A stretch of DNA of 64,000 nucleotides from Nymphaea colorata (lineage: Eukaryota > Streptophyta > Magnoliopsida > Nymphaeales > Nymphaeaceae): NCBI RefSeq assembly GCF_008831285.2, contig NC_045145.1:15764040-15828039 (forward strand). The letters run 5' to 3'. Below, one piece after another: positions 15,079 through 28,756 of this stretch. Position numbers and translations under genes: made by a program. The notes below the pieces were generated by a model that searched no databases, was not told the DNA's origin, and was given only the letters and a program-made list of their open reading frames with translations. Each line of letters opens with the position of its first letter. Within the stretch, counting starts at the first letter, position 1.

Positions 15079-17510
15079 TTAGAGGCTTATGATTTTTGTG
15101 GAATTCTTGTTATCATTTTCTCCTTGGCCTTCTGTAACAACCGATGACATGTAGCTCACCGCCAATGAGTTCTCATCGGAGGGCTGAGCTGCTGCCTGAA
15201 AATGCTTTTTGCAGGATTGGCATGTGATCTGCAGGATGGTGTTGTTCACCTGCTTTATTGCTTGTTCTCTCATCATCTGGGCCTTGTCAAGCTCAGCTTG
15301 AGCCTGCTGCCTGATTCTCTTGGCATTGGCAAATTCCTTCTCTGCCAACTCAATCTGAAGTTTGGCCTGCTGCCTGGCCTCTTCTGCGTATGCCTTCTCT
15401 GCTGTGGCTAACTTGAGCTGCTCCCTCGCATGCTCCTTGAGCTTTGAAGCCGAGACCGTATCGATTCGAAATGGATCGACCGGCGCCGGGTCGGCGACAT
15501 CCGAGTTCTGTTTTCCGTTGAGGTTGTCCAATGCCTTACTGGCGTTGTTCAGCCATGAAATCTCGGTCTTCTTGTTGGGTTGGTTCGGTGGTGCGTCGTC
15601 TTGATTGGCAGGGCCTATTGAGAGTTGCAGTCGGGTCGAGTGGTTTTCGTCTGTCTTCTGGTTGGATGCGGTCCGGTTGGGCGACTGAGAATGAGTCGCC
15701 GGCAGGAGTTGCAGCTCTAGATTGTGTTGAGGAGGATCCATAGTTGAGGCTACCCCGTTAGATTGGCCCGGAAATTTCATGACAGGCCAAGCAGCAGCTG
15801 CACTAAAGTTGGTATCACATGAAGGGCTGGGGCTCGAAGCCGTCCGGGATAAGCAGGCCGACTGCGGAACCTGCAATTCTTGCCGCTCTCTTCCTGCATT
15901 GCAGGCATCCTGATGCTCTATGAAGCTCTCCACCCTAAAAACAAACACAAAAACCAAAAGGATCAGAATCTGGTCAATGGCCTGACAACCTTGAATTGCT
16001 AATATTGATGAACGGAAAAAGCTAAATCATTATGATACTCTTAACATTTCTCTCTTCCTTCTAGTCTGCAACTCCATTGTGGTCAAGACACTGATCAGCG
16101 TTCGATCAACCAGAACCAAGATTCAGCGGTGTAGAAAATTAGCAGGTCTTGTAACTTCGGGGAAAAGGGCAACAAAGCAATAACAGAACGAAGCATAAGC
16201 TTTTAATGTGCTATTTCTTATCATGGGAGATCAGTTTGCTTTTCCTGGTATAGAACAAAACCCAAAATTCAAAAATATGGAAGTTTGAGTTAACAATTTT
16301 ATTGGACGGAAAATCTCTCCCTCTCTCTCCTTCTCTCTCTCTTCCCCCCAATATTTTAAGAACCTGCACAGTGCAACACTACATAATTAATTTTAAAAAA
16401 TTTGGTTATCTTGGCCGCTTCTTTTCTTATTAAAGATTGGTTTTCAAGATATTTGAAGAAGACGGAAGCAGAAGATGTTGGAGTACTAGTGTGTGACCTG
16501 GAAAAGACTCGGCCACAGTCACAGGAGTGGCCTCTCGTGCCACAGGTCTTCAGATGCGCCTTGTAGTCCGACTGGACGGCGTATCCTTTTGAGCACTTCT
16601 CGCACGTCCACTGCTTGTGGTTGCTGTGCTTCCGCCGGAAATGCTTCTTGATGCCGACGAGATCTCCCAGAGCATGGCAAGGGTCGTGGTGGAGGCACGT
16701 CGGCTCCGGGCAGACGAAGACCCTCTTCTTCACCTCCGGCGTCTCCCTCTTCAGCAGCTTCCATGGCACCTTGTGCCTCCGGCGGTGCATCTGCAGGTTC
16801 TGGTCCCTCTGGAACCCTTGGTTGCAAATCTCACAGACGTAGCGGTCGGACTCCAGCAAGGTTTTCGGCGAGAGAGAGACGACCTCGGCATCAGGATCTG
16901 CACACCGATTACCCAAAAAAAAAAGTAGTCAGGGAGCCGCTGCAAAGAAGTATCGGATAGTTAATTCTTGTTATTCTTTAAAACTGAGAACACCCGTATC
17001 GAGAAAATGAAGAAGATAGAAATTCTAGTTACTGTTTAGAACGAAGATGGTACCCCGAAGTTGTGAAACCGGATGAAATACATAATCTTTAGATTTCTGG
17101 AAGCTTTAGTCGATCCTTGACATGTAGAAATGAAGAAAAACGCGTGTGCAGAAGACAATTCTAAGTCTCCATTTCTCGATGCAAGTTAATACTCACATCA
17201 GGAATAGAAAAAGAAAATGCCATTTAGGAGTGTGGAGGCCAAGTTGAGGTTTGTCTAAAGAAATGAAGAAACCAGCTTGGTTTTTCACCCTTTTCTTTTA
17301 TTGAGTGACCCACAAGAATTGAAAATAGAAACTACCCACCTTAAAGACGGACACTCAGAGAGACAAAGAGAGGGAGAGGGAACCTGGGGTACCAGCAGGC
17401 CTTCTTTTCCGCTTGTTGCTTCCATTATCTACACAAGGAAAGACTGATACAGACTGATAGGAGGGGTTGCCTAGGGAGGGCGCCGAGCCTGCTGATGGAG
17501 CACCAAACAT
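15079..17510 (-). CDS. SGR5: SGR5/IDD15-clade C2H2 zinc finger transcription factor
   Basis: Three exons on the minus strand: 17510-17384, 16897-16498 and 15934-15079, all with GT-AG introns. They join to 460 codons. The ATG at 17510 follows an in-frame TGA 21 bases upstream. The N-terminus carries a basic KRKRRPAGTPDPDAEV segment (residues 33-48), typical of INDETERMINATE-domain proteins. The ID domain follows: C2H2 finger 64-84, second finger Cys105/Cys110 to His128/His133, then C2HC fingers starting at Cys141 and Cys168. Residue 176 is split by intron 2 and leads into VESFIEHQDAC. LELQLLP (248-254) resembles an EAR repression motif. Residues about 338-403 form a charged Ala/Gln/Glu coiled coil, followed by CQSCKKHF. 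This coiled coil separates the SGR5/IDD14-16 and rice LPA1 clade from other IDDs. Family members act in the nucleus in shoot gravitropism and organ angle; that role is inferred by homology. Confidence 0.95.
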
Positions 17511-19900
17511 GGATGTTTTTGTGGGGAATTTCCTTGATCCCTTTCAAATCACCAGCTGCAAGCAAAAACGCACCATTGATCGCACGAAGAAAGGATGTAG
17601 ACAAGACCATGTAGTCCCCAGTTTAACAGGCCTTCAACAGCATCGTGCCTTCTTCTCACAGAGAATCTGGCCTCTTTAATTACAATAGTCGATAAGAAGA
17701 GCAACAATTAGAACGAATCTGGGCTACTTTGTTTAGTCATCAGCAGAGCAAGCCAGAGAGAGAGAGAGAGAGAGAGGAGATGGGAGGTTGTGTGCAGGAG
17801 AAAAAAAAGAGAGAGAAAAAGGTTCAGTCTTAAACAGACTTTCAGCCTTCACCTCCTTCCACAAACTATGCACAGAGGCCACACTCTCTCCCTCTTAAAA
17901 CCTTTCCAGGCCCAATCAAATAGCTCGAAAATTGAGCCCCTCGTCTCTCTCTCCTCTCTCTCTCTTAGAGAAAAAAAGAAGTCCCCACAAGAAACAAACA
18001 TTAATAATTGATCATACAGTAATTTGCATGCACAAATATATATCTAACCAATACACGTGAGCTCCCTCTCTCTCTCTCTCTCTCTGGGAATTTATAGACT
18101 TTTTTTGAGAGGCCAAAATTAGAAGCAGAATTATTTTCTCTGGAAACCTCCTAAACAAATACACACAAAGTGAAAAAGTCGTAGATTCCATACAAATGAC
18201 TGACTGTGAAGAGGGTGTATCTTGCAAAAAAGAAAATCTTAGGTATTTAAGGACTACTTTATAACAAAGAAACGATCGTCCTCCCTTTGTTTTTACTTAA
18301 AAGATGATAAAAGTTTTCTTTCTTGTTAGAAGGTGGTTACACAAACTCTTTAGTCATCTTGGGTAGTCAAAAGTCACTAGATGTCATTTTCTGAAATTTC
18401 AGATAGGTTTTCTATCCATGATTTTTTTTTTTGGGTCTCCCCCCCAACCCTCCCCTTTTTCCATATAAATAAGATAAAAGGTCAATTTATAGTTATGAGT
18501 TTTTCATTCTGTTATGCAAAACCCAACAACCTTTCTAAACTATGAGCTTCATAAAGCTAGCTGGCTAGAAGAAATCCAAGCCGGGTCCTACTGTTTAATA
18601 AGTAAAACCCTTAAAATAAGTATTTCTAAAGGGTTGGCAGTCTCAAAAGCAGTGGCCCCCAACTGATGGCCACCATTATGGTTCCACACCCCTTCTTAAT
18701 CCCTTCACATCTGCTTAAATAAAGACACTGTTGGGAGATTTTATCTGGAAAGGAGGGTTCTCCTGTGTTTGTTTATTTGCTGCCAAGGAGGGTGGGATGA
18801 TGAAGATGGGACTCTTTTCACACATGCAGCCCAAGAGAGGGTGGATCTCTCTTTTTTTTTAACTGCCCACATCGTTTTATTATTGTTATCATGCCTTTGT
18901 TTCTCCATCCCAACCCCAACAATCATCCCTCTGCAAGTGTCTGCGACCACAAACTCCACCAACCAAAGCCTTAGATAATTCATGGAGAGAAGGAGAGGGA
19001 GAGCTTGAATCCCATTCCTTGCTTTTCTTCACCCAACTGAGACTGAGAGTTGTGGGGGCAGAGGCATGGTGTGAATGAAATGGGAGGAAGGGATGGAATG
19101 GAAAGGGAAACGAAACTGTTACTGCTGGTTTCTCACAAACTGGTGTTTTCCCCGATGCCTATCTAAAAACGCATGTTATTCCACCAATGTCAATAATTGA
19201 AAGATTGGTAATGGGCCAGCAAACTCTCTCAGCTGCCCTTCCTGTCTGGTTTATATTTGTTTGTATTCCGAGCGCACCCACTAAACCCTAAATACCTGAA
19301 GACATTACAAATTGGAAGTACTCTCTCGACTTCTAAAGTGAGGTGGTGTAGATTTTTCTTTTATCATCGACGGGGAGAAGGAAAGGGAGAAAAGGAAAAA
19401 GACAATTTTGTGATAGGTGCTGTCGGATGGCTGAAAAGCCATGGCTCAGCCTTAAAAAAACAACGGGGAAGAGAGAGAGAGAGATACCCATGAATTTCCC
19501 GAAAAGACAGTAAGTACGCTTGGCTTTGTTCATGAGTGGGAAAAACTCGAGATTTCAGAAGAAGTAACGTGGAACCCAATGAACAGTATGGGTTTCCGTT
19601 TCCTGTGTGGTGTTTGCTCCATCACACCCATTTCTTTTATTCCGTTAAAGACAAAATCAACTCGCAGAGGCGCTCCTTTATCTGGCTTGGCTTCGCTTGG
19701 AATTTGTGGCGCCCTCAAAGTTTTTGTGCTGTCTCACATGTTTCCACCGTAGCTCTCTACACTTAAAATATTAATATCCCCTATAGTAAAAAGAGGACGC
19801 CAAAGAAAATCACGAATTCCGCTGATGGGTTTAACTAAGAAAATGAGTGAAAAGCGAAAGTGAGAAGAATTTAATTTTACTTGGACCGGAGCGAGTCAAA
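17511..19900. other. Upstream region of the SGR5-type gene
   Basis: This is 5' flank and probable leader of the minus-strand zinc finger gene. It contains GA/CT tracts at 17,755-17,776, 17,945-17,966 and 18,062-18,086. Pyrimidine-rich leaders of this kind are common in plant transcription factor genes. No TATA box or upstream exon could be assigned with confidence, and no other gene is visible. Confidence 0.45.
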
Positions 19901-22900
19901 CTCTTTTCAAATCCTTTAGAACCTTTTCTTCTTCTTCTTTTTTTTTTTTTTTTTTGGTTCGAATCCAATCCCTAGGCGGAGCACACGCGCCGCGCTCAGG
20001 ATCAAGGTTGGAGTGCGTGAGGTGGGTTCGGGTCGGCACGTCCATGTGGTGCCGCCCCTCGTGTAGGGCGAAGGATCAAAAAGCAAGAAAAAAAGCTGGG
20101 CGGCACGTGCCAGAATCATGACATCACGCTCCCTGGGGCCCGCCTCGCACGTGCCCGACAGCCTGTCATCAGAAACGATTTCCCTTCTTTCTTTTTTTTT
20201 TTTTCCTCCAATCGGGTTCGCGGCGTCATAGGAAGAACGATGGAAATTTTTTACGTAGTGCGCTCAGTATTTGGCTTGAATTCGAAAAGGCGAAACGTAC
20301 GCCCCTGAATTCTCAAAGCCCGCACAGTCCTTGTTGACAACTTTTCTCCATGAGTCGGAGGAAATTGAAATTCAAAGTAGAACAAGATTTTGATGAATCT
20401 ATGGTTATTTCCTTCAATTCAAAAACAAAAAAAAAACGACCATTTTTTTTTGTAATTCAAGAAAATAATGTTCACTCGCCGCCAGTCTACGATGCTTTCT
20501 TTGGACTCGTTATTGACAACTTTTGGGAGTTTAAATGCAACAAGAAAGAGGTGCACCTACTTGTCAGTAAAAAGGAAGGAAGGAAGGATTTAGAAAGGTG
20601 AGCGGCTGTAGTTGGGATTAAGCCTAATCGGACACAGTTTTGGGATTAAGAGAAAACAGACTCCCCGAAGTGGATATTTTCTGGAAGATTAATTTCTGAC
20701 CCTGTTTTGACGCCGTTTTGACGCGGATTTCGAAGCAGCAGGGCCAGCGACCATCTCGGAGCCGTCATCATGACCGTCATTATTGCCCTCATCGTTCCGC
20801 CCCCCGTTCTGCTCCCAAATGACAACCAAAAACAAACCCCAGTTTGACGCAGCTCTTTTTTTTCATTTTGACGCCTCCAACGGCAAGGTCCTCTTCCGTT
20901 CCGACCCCGTACGGATGCCGGATGCTGTGTGGTTCCCTCGAGCGAGGACAAAACATAACGGAGTGTGGAGTTTAGATAAAACAAAAGGACAAGATCCGAT
21001 CCGCATCGGACCCGTTGACACTCAATCAGGTTGAACGCCTTAAAAATTATGAAAATCATAGTAGTCCCCAACATTGCTATTATTTGCAAAAAAGCGCTAC
21101 GGGATTTTTGTTTTTGAAGGGTTTGGGTGCTAAAAGAAGCCACATGCAGCCGGGAACTTAACTGCGTCTATTAACCGTTTCATCACACTTTATTTTTATC
21201 TCTGCCAATGATAGATTTATAAATTTTTTACTATAAGGACTCTGTTATAGAAATTCTCATTTTTGAAGAGATACAATATATTTAAATAAGTAAATAACTG
21301 TAAAACATCTATATAAAAATAAATAAAAATTTTGTTGCTAGCTTGGGCAATTATGTAGCTTCGCTACTAATCTCTGTGAAACTCAAGCTACCACTAACCA
21401 TTTCATCAAATTGACTGATGATTTTATAAAATGACAAGCTACTGTTTGTGTAACTAAATGAAAATATGACAGAAGGCTGAGAGAAATCACTTACCATGGT
21501 GATGGGGAATATGATAATTTATCTTATAGAATCATGGCTGACGATGCCAACAACTATGTCCTCGCCAAAAAAGACAAGACCTGAAGCAATTTAGCAACAG
21601 TGATGGAAAGAGTCACAAACAGAGTCAAATAGGATAGAAAGTCTAGAAGATTTTCCTTTCCGTGGTTAAAATACAAAGAAACCCTAAAATGGTATGATTC
21701 CACCAATCCAAAAAGAAAGATGCATATGTGATAAGGGCTAGGAAAATTTTAATTCGATTGCTAGTGAAACTTGACGTATTTGATGTAGATTATTCACATA
21801 TCTATTCGGACGAAAAGAGCTGCTCATTTTGCAAAGGAAAATCAGAAAAATCTATTTTTCTTAAATCTATTTTTCTTAAAAAGCTGGTGAATCTAATTGT
21901 CAAGTGGAGGCCAATAACCCTTTTGGTAAAGTAGAAGGCCACATGGCATCCCAATTATATATCTTGAATGGTCATCCGTCATCTATCTACTTAAGATATG
22001 CACATTTAATTCAAATCATTGGAAAATCTTTTCCTTTTTTTCTTCAGATGACTCCATGCTTTTTACTATATATACATATATATATAGTTGAGATCCTCAT
22101 ATAAGAATCATTTGCATTGACTGCAAATATAAAGGAAGTGAAGTTGTTTTTTCAAAAGTCTAAATCACCCTTGAAAAGAGGATAGGAAGGAAGAAAAAAA
22201 ATATGAATTTCTTTAAATACAACCTCTTGTCTATTTGAAGTGTGTAAAAATGTAGCATGACTTTTATATTTGTAATCTAATCTTATTTATATTGACAATC
22301 TAAATGACTCTCGTCAAAGTCTGCGAATGAAGTATATGTATATATATATATACATAAGAACTAGTGTTAACTTCATGTATTATACAACAAAATGGGGTGC
22401 AAAGAAACATATTGGGCAGACAAATAAAAAGTATGGATCTTTTGAAAAGTCGATAGACGAGTGACTTCCAAGAGGAACAATTATTGGGGAGAGTCACATT
22501 AAGCCCACAATCACATATTTCCGGTTAAAAGGCTTTTAGACTTAAAATGTATTATCTGATGTAACGTGATTACGTTGACGTGATACCAAACTCCAACCAT
22601 TATTAGACTAAAGATTTCAGATTGAACACAAGACTCGAGGCCCACACTTTATACTAATCACACAAATGAAATGACTTGTTCAATTAATAATTTAGAATAA
22701 TGGTGCATCTTATGGATTTGTATTAGGGGCTGAGACCGAGTTGCCTCGATGCCCGTGCCTTAAAGAGTCATTTTCTAAAAGTGCAGGGGGGCACATGAAA
22801 GAACGAGAGCACCTTAACTCCAAACTTGTTGAACGGGCACCTTATAAATGAAATCAAACCCCAAAGAACGGGGCTCGTTGCGATTTTGGAGAATATCTCG

Positions 22901-23260
22901 GGGTTTATTGGAAAAAACCAAACCCCTAGTTGTACGGCGTCCGGAAAAGAGAGGGAAAAGGAAACGGCGTCGACGGCCGCGGGGTTGACGCTTTAAACCC
23001 CTTTCCCCGTTTTTTTTTTTTTGTTTCACCTGATTTGATATTCTTTTCTTTTTGTTTTTTTGACGCCCTCGCCATTTTTCTTTTTTGCTTTATTTTAAGG
23101 AAATACGTCTCTCTCTCTCTGGAGTCCCGTTGTCCAAACTTGTCCCATCTGCAAATTAAAGACAAAAGCAACCCTGACGCTCCGCACGTACCCAGATATG
23201 GCCTCCACCTGCTGCAAGCCAGCCATTGGCTACTCGTATGCACCGCCTACCCCGCCCTGT
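19901..23260. other. Intergenic with GC-rich patches
   Basis: Two stretches (about 19,960-21,060 and 22,730-23,260) have markedly higher GC content and more CG dinucleotides than the AT-rich surroundings. Frames on both strands are open for up to 165 codons (20,646-21,143, minus), but the translations show no known motif. The openness is probably caused by GC content. They could be old transposon bodies or a degraded gene's 5' region. Confidence 0.35.
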
Positions 23261-23410
23261 CCCTGCTCCCTACTTATATATATTTATATATATATAAATT
23301 ATGTATTTTTTTTATATATTTATGTACATTTATATAATTTTGAAAATATTAATTAGGTTGAAAAGGGAATGGTGCTGGCATGGACACTAGCAATGCACGC
23401 TTAAATCCAA

Positions 23411-23456
23411 AAGACAGCATGAGGTTGCATGCACGCGCGCGCACACACACACACAG
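23411..23456. repeat. GC/CA compound microsatellite
   Basis: A CGCGCG run passes directly into a CACACA run. Confidence 0.85.
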
Positions 23457-25417
23457 AGTAGAGGGGACACATGCTAGTGACTTGTGAGTGTGCAAGCAAG
23501 CTTAGTAGAGAGAGGTGGTGTCTTAGCTGGTGCCTAGCTATCAAGACTTAGCCACAGCCCTCCCACTGTTCTTGCCATCCTACTTTTGGCATCTTCTTTT
23601 TAGTCTTACACTTCTTTTTAACGTATGCCGCATCTTTCTATGCGTATGCGTATGTATGTTGGACGCTAGATTTTGACCGCTACCACTATATTTTCTTATT
23701 CTCGATTCTTCTATTTGTTTGTTCAACGCGATTCAATAGAAGAATAATTTAATCTTCATTTCTTATGAGTTCAAGTCAATAAGATATCATTTAGGAACAC
23801 GATGTTATTATACATATATATATATATATATATTATAAGGGCTTACTTGGTAGGTGTAGTTTATGGGTTAATGTATTCGGCCATGGCTGACGAAGAGTTC
23901 GTGAATGCGAGTCAAGTAGATGATGACTCATGTGGTCCCTAAGGCCACAGAGATAGGGATGTCTCCCCTACCTTCAGCTTGAGTTTCTATTTGGGCATTT
24001 TTCCTCTTAAAGTGAAGCAGTTCTTCCGGTGGTCATCCGGCAACCACAAAAGCTTTTATATTGTTGAAATAGCGACCGTTGGTGTGACGGATAGAAACTT
24101 ATATGGTGACTATTTATATTTTTTTTTTCTAAATTTTGAGAAAGATCTCTATTGAGTGGAAGATCACCGTTTATATTTTCCCACTAAAACTTTTACTTCA
24201 TTCTGGTTATATATTGAAGAGGGAAGAAAATATATTTTGGTTTTTCATGTTGGTGTTGTTGGAACAACGGAATCTACTTTGATTTTGATGGCAGCGTACC
24301 ATTTCCTTTTATTTGTCGCTTTCATTTTGTTGATCAAAGAGTAACACTCAGCTTCGTCTTCTTCCTACTTGATTTAGAAAACAGTGTGATTCCTTGGGCC
24401 AGGCGTCTAACTTTTCTTTTTTTTTTTTCATTTTCTTGTACAAGATAACCAGAACTCAAGCTCACCTGGGTTCAGTTAAGAGTTTGAAACAAGATTACCC
24501 GAACATGTCCCTGTTAAGCCAGTATTATTGGTACCCTTCTCCTCAAGAACCTTGCTGGTGTCCCAAAAACCAGACCCAGATCCTAGATTTGAGCACTAGA
24601 TCTTCCCAACTGTAGATCCCAAATCTAAAAGGTGCCCCACATGTGGGTTCCCACCTTGATCTGCATGTCTAGAAATATATGGATCTATATATAAATGCAT
24701 GATTCTGAAAAATGTGGATATGAAGTAGGACTGTGGGTCTGACCTAAGACCCTGATTTAATAATACTTGGACTTTTCAAATCCACATTGATCCAAAGATC
24801 TGAAATACAAAAGCCGCTTCGTTTGGCAAGTGCATTATCCAAATCACTTGTTCCTGGTGAGGTTTGGAATTGTTGAATTGTGTCTTCACCAAAACGGAAA
24901 ATGCTCCATCTTTCCTCCCTCTGATGTGGTAGTCTTCAAGCATAGAGACAGCTGATGCTCAAAGGAATTTAAGGGCAGTAGGATGCTTCCAAGCACAATA
25001 TTCTAAGATTGTCTTGTCTCTTGAGGGGCCCCCTCTCCAAAATAATATCACAACCAAATAATTTAGCTGCATTGATTCCATCTCTCTCTCTCTCTCTCTT
25101 TGGGAGTGAGATATCTCTGCACTATAATGCAAATCCTGGCTTGAACCCTGTTCCAAGCTTTAGCTGCTGACCGCGTCTGCCTCGTCCACGTCCTCTTGAG
25201 TTTAATTTCTCGACGTCATCTTACCTTATCCGAAAGTTCCAAGTAAAAACTGTCCTTGTAATGCATGTGGTATGTATGTGCATATATGTATATTGGAGGA
25301 CTTGGGGATGGTAAGATAAGACAGGTAAAAAGCACACATCGGACATCACTGTCTTACTTGCTTGTTTTGTTCTTATCTTTGTCTGTTCACATCTCATAAT
25401 AATAATTGAGCCCCATA

Positions 25418-25423
25418 TATATG

Positions 25424-25460
<37 letters not shown>
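25418..25460. repeat. AT/AC compound microsatellite
   Basis: An ATATAT run containing one ATGT interruption is followed by ACACAC. Confidence 0.9.
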
Positions 25461-27000
25461 GAGATCGTTGCATATAATATCTTTTTTTCATGAACATTTA
25501 GATACATACCATCTACTCAATTTCACCCTAATTCACTGAATCCCTTTACCAAAACCAGTCAGAACAAGCATGAATTGAGAAGGTGGCAGGTTAGCTAGAT
25601 TCTTGCTATAAGCTAGTCATTTGTTTTTCTTTTTTCACCCATACCTTTACTGAGAAAAGGATATGGGTGGGGGAGAAAGCGGTCCTGTGGGAAATAGATA
25701 TAACTGGACAGAAGTATCTAGCTAGTGTGGTCCTATACTATGTATCGTCCTCCATTGAGGTGCAACTGAAGTTTCTGCCCTTTTGTATGAAGTGGTGCTA
25801 TCACAGGCCGGTCTGTGTTCCCATCAGAACTTCAGTAACATTGCTCCAAATTATGAAGTAAATGGATTGCATGTAACCAATCACCGGATTTATTTTGAAT
25901 CGGTTTAATGGAACCTGGTAAAACAGTCAAGATCTGCATTAGTAATCACATTCAGGTCCGGAAAGCGGTTTCATAATCGAATCCAAATCCAAGTCCTATA
26001 TCGACTGGGTTCGTGTGCTATGTTAACTAGTAGATACATGGCTCTGACTAAGTCGAATTCTGTAATGGCTTCGGCCCGAATCTAAGCTGTTCATTTGCAT
26101 TACCAGACGCAAAACAGTGGGCCCTGTTCTGTTCTTTCTTTAGAAACTGATTATGCTTAAGATCCAATTATAAGTTCGGGTTATGTCCAATTAACAAGCT
26201 AAAATCTCCTTCTTCCCCTTGCCATCAGAGTTTAGATCTGGTTCAAAACTTAAGTGAACTTATGATTACGCTCTTTAACTCGGGAATAGTGCCTGCCACA
26301 ATTTACAGCCAGCTAGGAGACTAATGCACCAAAGTGTGACAGTGGCCATGGAGATTCGAAACCTAAACCCATTTTTTGGGAGTCGCTTTGCCGCCCAGTT
26401 GCACTACGCCCTCACAAAGGTTTAGGGTGAATTTGATTAATAACCTACGTCCAGCCTAAAGAATTGGTCACACCCAGGCCGGTAAGGACATGGTTTTCTT
26501 GTGTACTTAAACCCTGCAGAAAAGAAAGTGGATCACTCTAAGGTGCGTGTCTGGTTATTTTTCCAAGTTGCTCATAGTTATAATTGTATCCAAATGTTCG
26601 ATCACGTGGCATCATTTGCAACACAATTAATGTTAGTCATTTGTCACGAAGAAGAGGCATCTATTTGACCAGATCACCATAATATTTACACAGTCGATGT
26701 TGCAACATCATTGATATAATTGAGATCAGATGAATATAGATTTCATAGACAATGCACGAAGCTGCTCATCAAACACAAATGGCAGAGCAGTATTGGTACA
26801 TAATGGTACACGAGGGAAAGCAGCAGCAGTAACAGTAGTAGAAACAACAGCTACATCAGCAATATATAAAAGACAATAACTACATCAGCAATAATAAAAA
26901 GACAGCAACACCTGTCTATCCATTCAATGAGCTGGACATAAGAACTTAAAGTGGAGTTCGTCTCTTAGCTTAACATTGTTAAGAGGCCACCAACCTATAC

Positions 27001-27003
<3 letters not shown>

Positions 27004-27045
<42 letters not shown>
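27004..27045. repeat. (AT)n microsatellite
   Basis: About 42 bp of AT dinucleotide. Confidence 0.97.
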
Positions 27046-27047
<2 letters not shown>

Positions 27048-28157
27048 CGTATATTTCTTTTTATTGTAGAGCCTTAACACCATGTCAGACCATTCTGTGG
27101 CTCCCCCACTGATAGATTTCATTTGTATATGTCGTATACGATACGCATTTAGAGCTACTGGAGGTCTTCAAGTTGTTTCTTTTTTCCTGAGAGAATTTTC
27201 TTTAGTATTTGTTCATATGCAGGTGCAAGTATCATGAGCGAGGGGGAGAGAAAGAACATGGCATGAGAAATAGTGTTGGATTGTGTCATCCATTATTTAG
27301 GCCAGCTTGCTCGGCTTTCACCGCACCGTCGTTCACCGGACGACAATTATTGGGGCGGGCTGGGGTCCCATTCTGTCTGTGAGCAAGTAAAGGAAGGGGC
27401 TGTTGTGGAGAAGATGACATGCATATCTACAAAGAGGAAGGCCAGTGGAGAAGCTTTGGCGGAATAAAGCTCTTTGTGGAAATTATGGGGGAAGGTGTGA
27501 AAGATGCATCTCTGCATATGGAGGTCCCTGTATATGCCCTCACTTGCTTCATCAATCAACAGCATGGCTTGCCCCTCTCTCTTTGACCACTCAGCCTGTG
27601 GGTCATCCCCTTCATTCCTTACCCCTTCCCCAACCCAAACACCCAAAAAAGCTGCACCATCATCTACCCGTATCCCTCATATATACATATTTTTAACAAT
27701 TTTAAGATTAAGACAATTAGAGTTAATTCTTAGAGCTAGCTGTTAAATAATATGAGTCGAAAGAAGCTTAAATTAAAAAAGCATAAAACTGAGTTAAAAA
27801 AGATGATTTGAATCGACGTTGTCGGAATATTGCATGTTAGCTTTTAACTGGTTTTAAAATATTTTAAGATTATTAACATATAATATATATATATATATAT
27901 CACAAAATTTTATTATTTTTTGGACAGTTCGTACCCGATTTCTGTATGCAGCCGCACCGATTTCGTTCAAAGGCACTTTTGCAGTAGTGGTTTGATTTCT
28001 CTTGAATGCTAAAACACATTGTACATGTCCAAAAGACATTGTATATATAATTTATATAAGCAGTTCATATATGTATAATCGTTTCTTAAGAAAGCCCCAA
28101 ACGTATATTTTATTTTCAAAATTAGTCTTCAAATGAGAGAGGTTAATTGAACACTTG

Positions 28158-28159
<2 letters not shown>

Positions 28160-28242
<83 letters not shown>
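28160..28242. repeat. (CT)n(AT)n compound microsatellite
   Basis: About 34 bp of CT repeat switches abruptly to about 48 bp of AT repeat. Confidence 0.97.
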
Positions 28243-28245
<3 letters not shown>

Positions 28246-28724
28246 ATTAGGAATGACCTTAGACATTCATTTAGTTCAGATGGACAAGTAGGAAACAGGG
28301 AGAGGATGGAAGGGAGGGGGGAGGGAAAATATGCTAACTTGCCCCTCCAAGACCTAATGCACGCCCACGGGTGATGACAGACCCTTTACCTACCAATCAA
28401 CCTAATCAGCTATACTAAGCCTCTCTTGGGGAGAAAGAAAGCAAAAAAAAAAAAAAAAAAACGTAGGACATGTATTCAGTATTATTTTCACATATTTTGT
28501 CTGTCTTTTTCAATTAGTCTTAAAAAAGCGTCAAATCTGTCGGTTGATATTTGCTTTTTCTCATCAAGTAAGACTTGGATCATCAAGTGTCTCTTTTCCT
28601 GCATTAAGATAGAATAAAGCTAATATCCAATTGAATTCACTATTAAAACGATATAACATTTCCAATGCTGAGTAAATCATGTTCGTCCATCTGGACTTTA
28701 TGATGTAACATTCAGCTAGCGTCT

Positions 28725-28756
<32 letters not shown>

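Noticed and set aside
20646..21143. 165-codon minus-strand frame in a GC-rich patch
   Set aside because: The composition varies along its length, there is no recognised motif or splice context, and an overlapping frame is open on the other strand. It may be only a GC effect.
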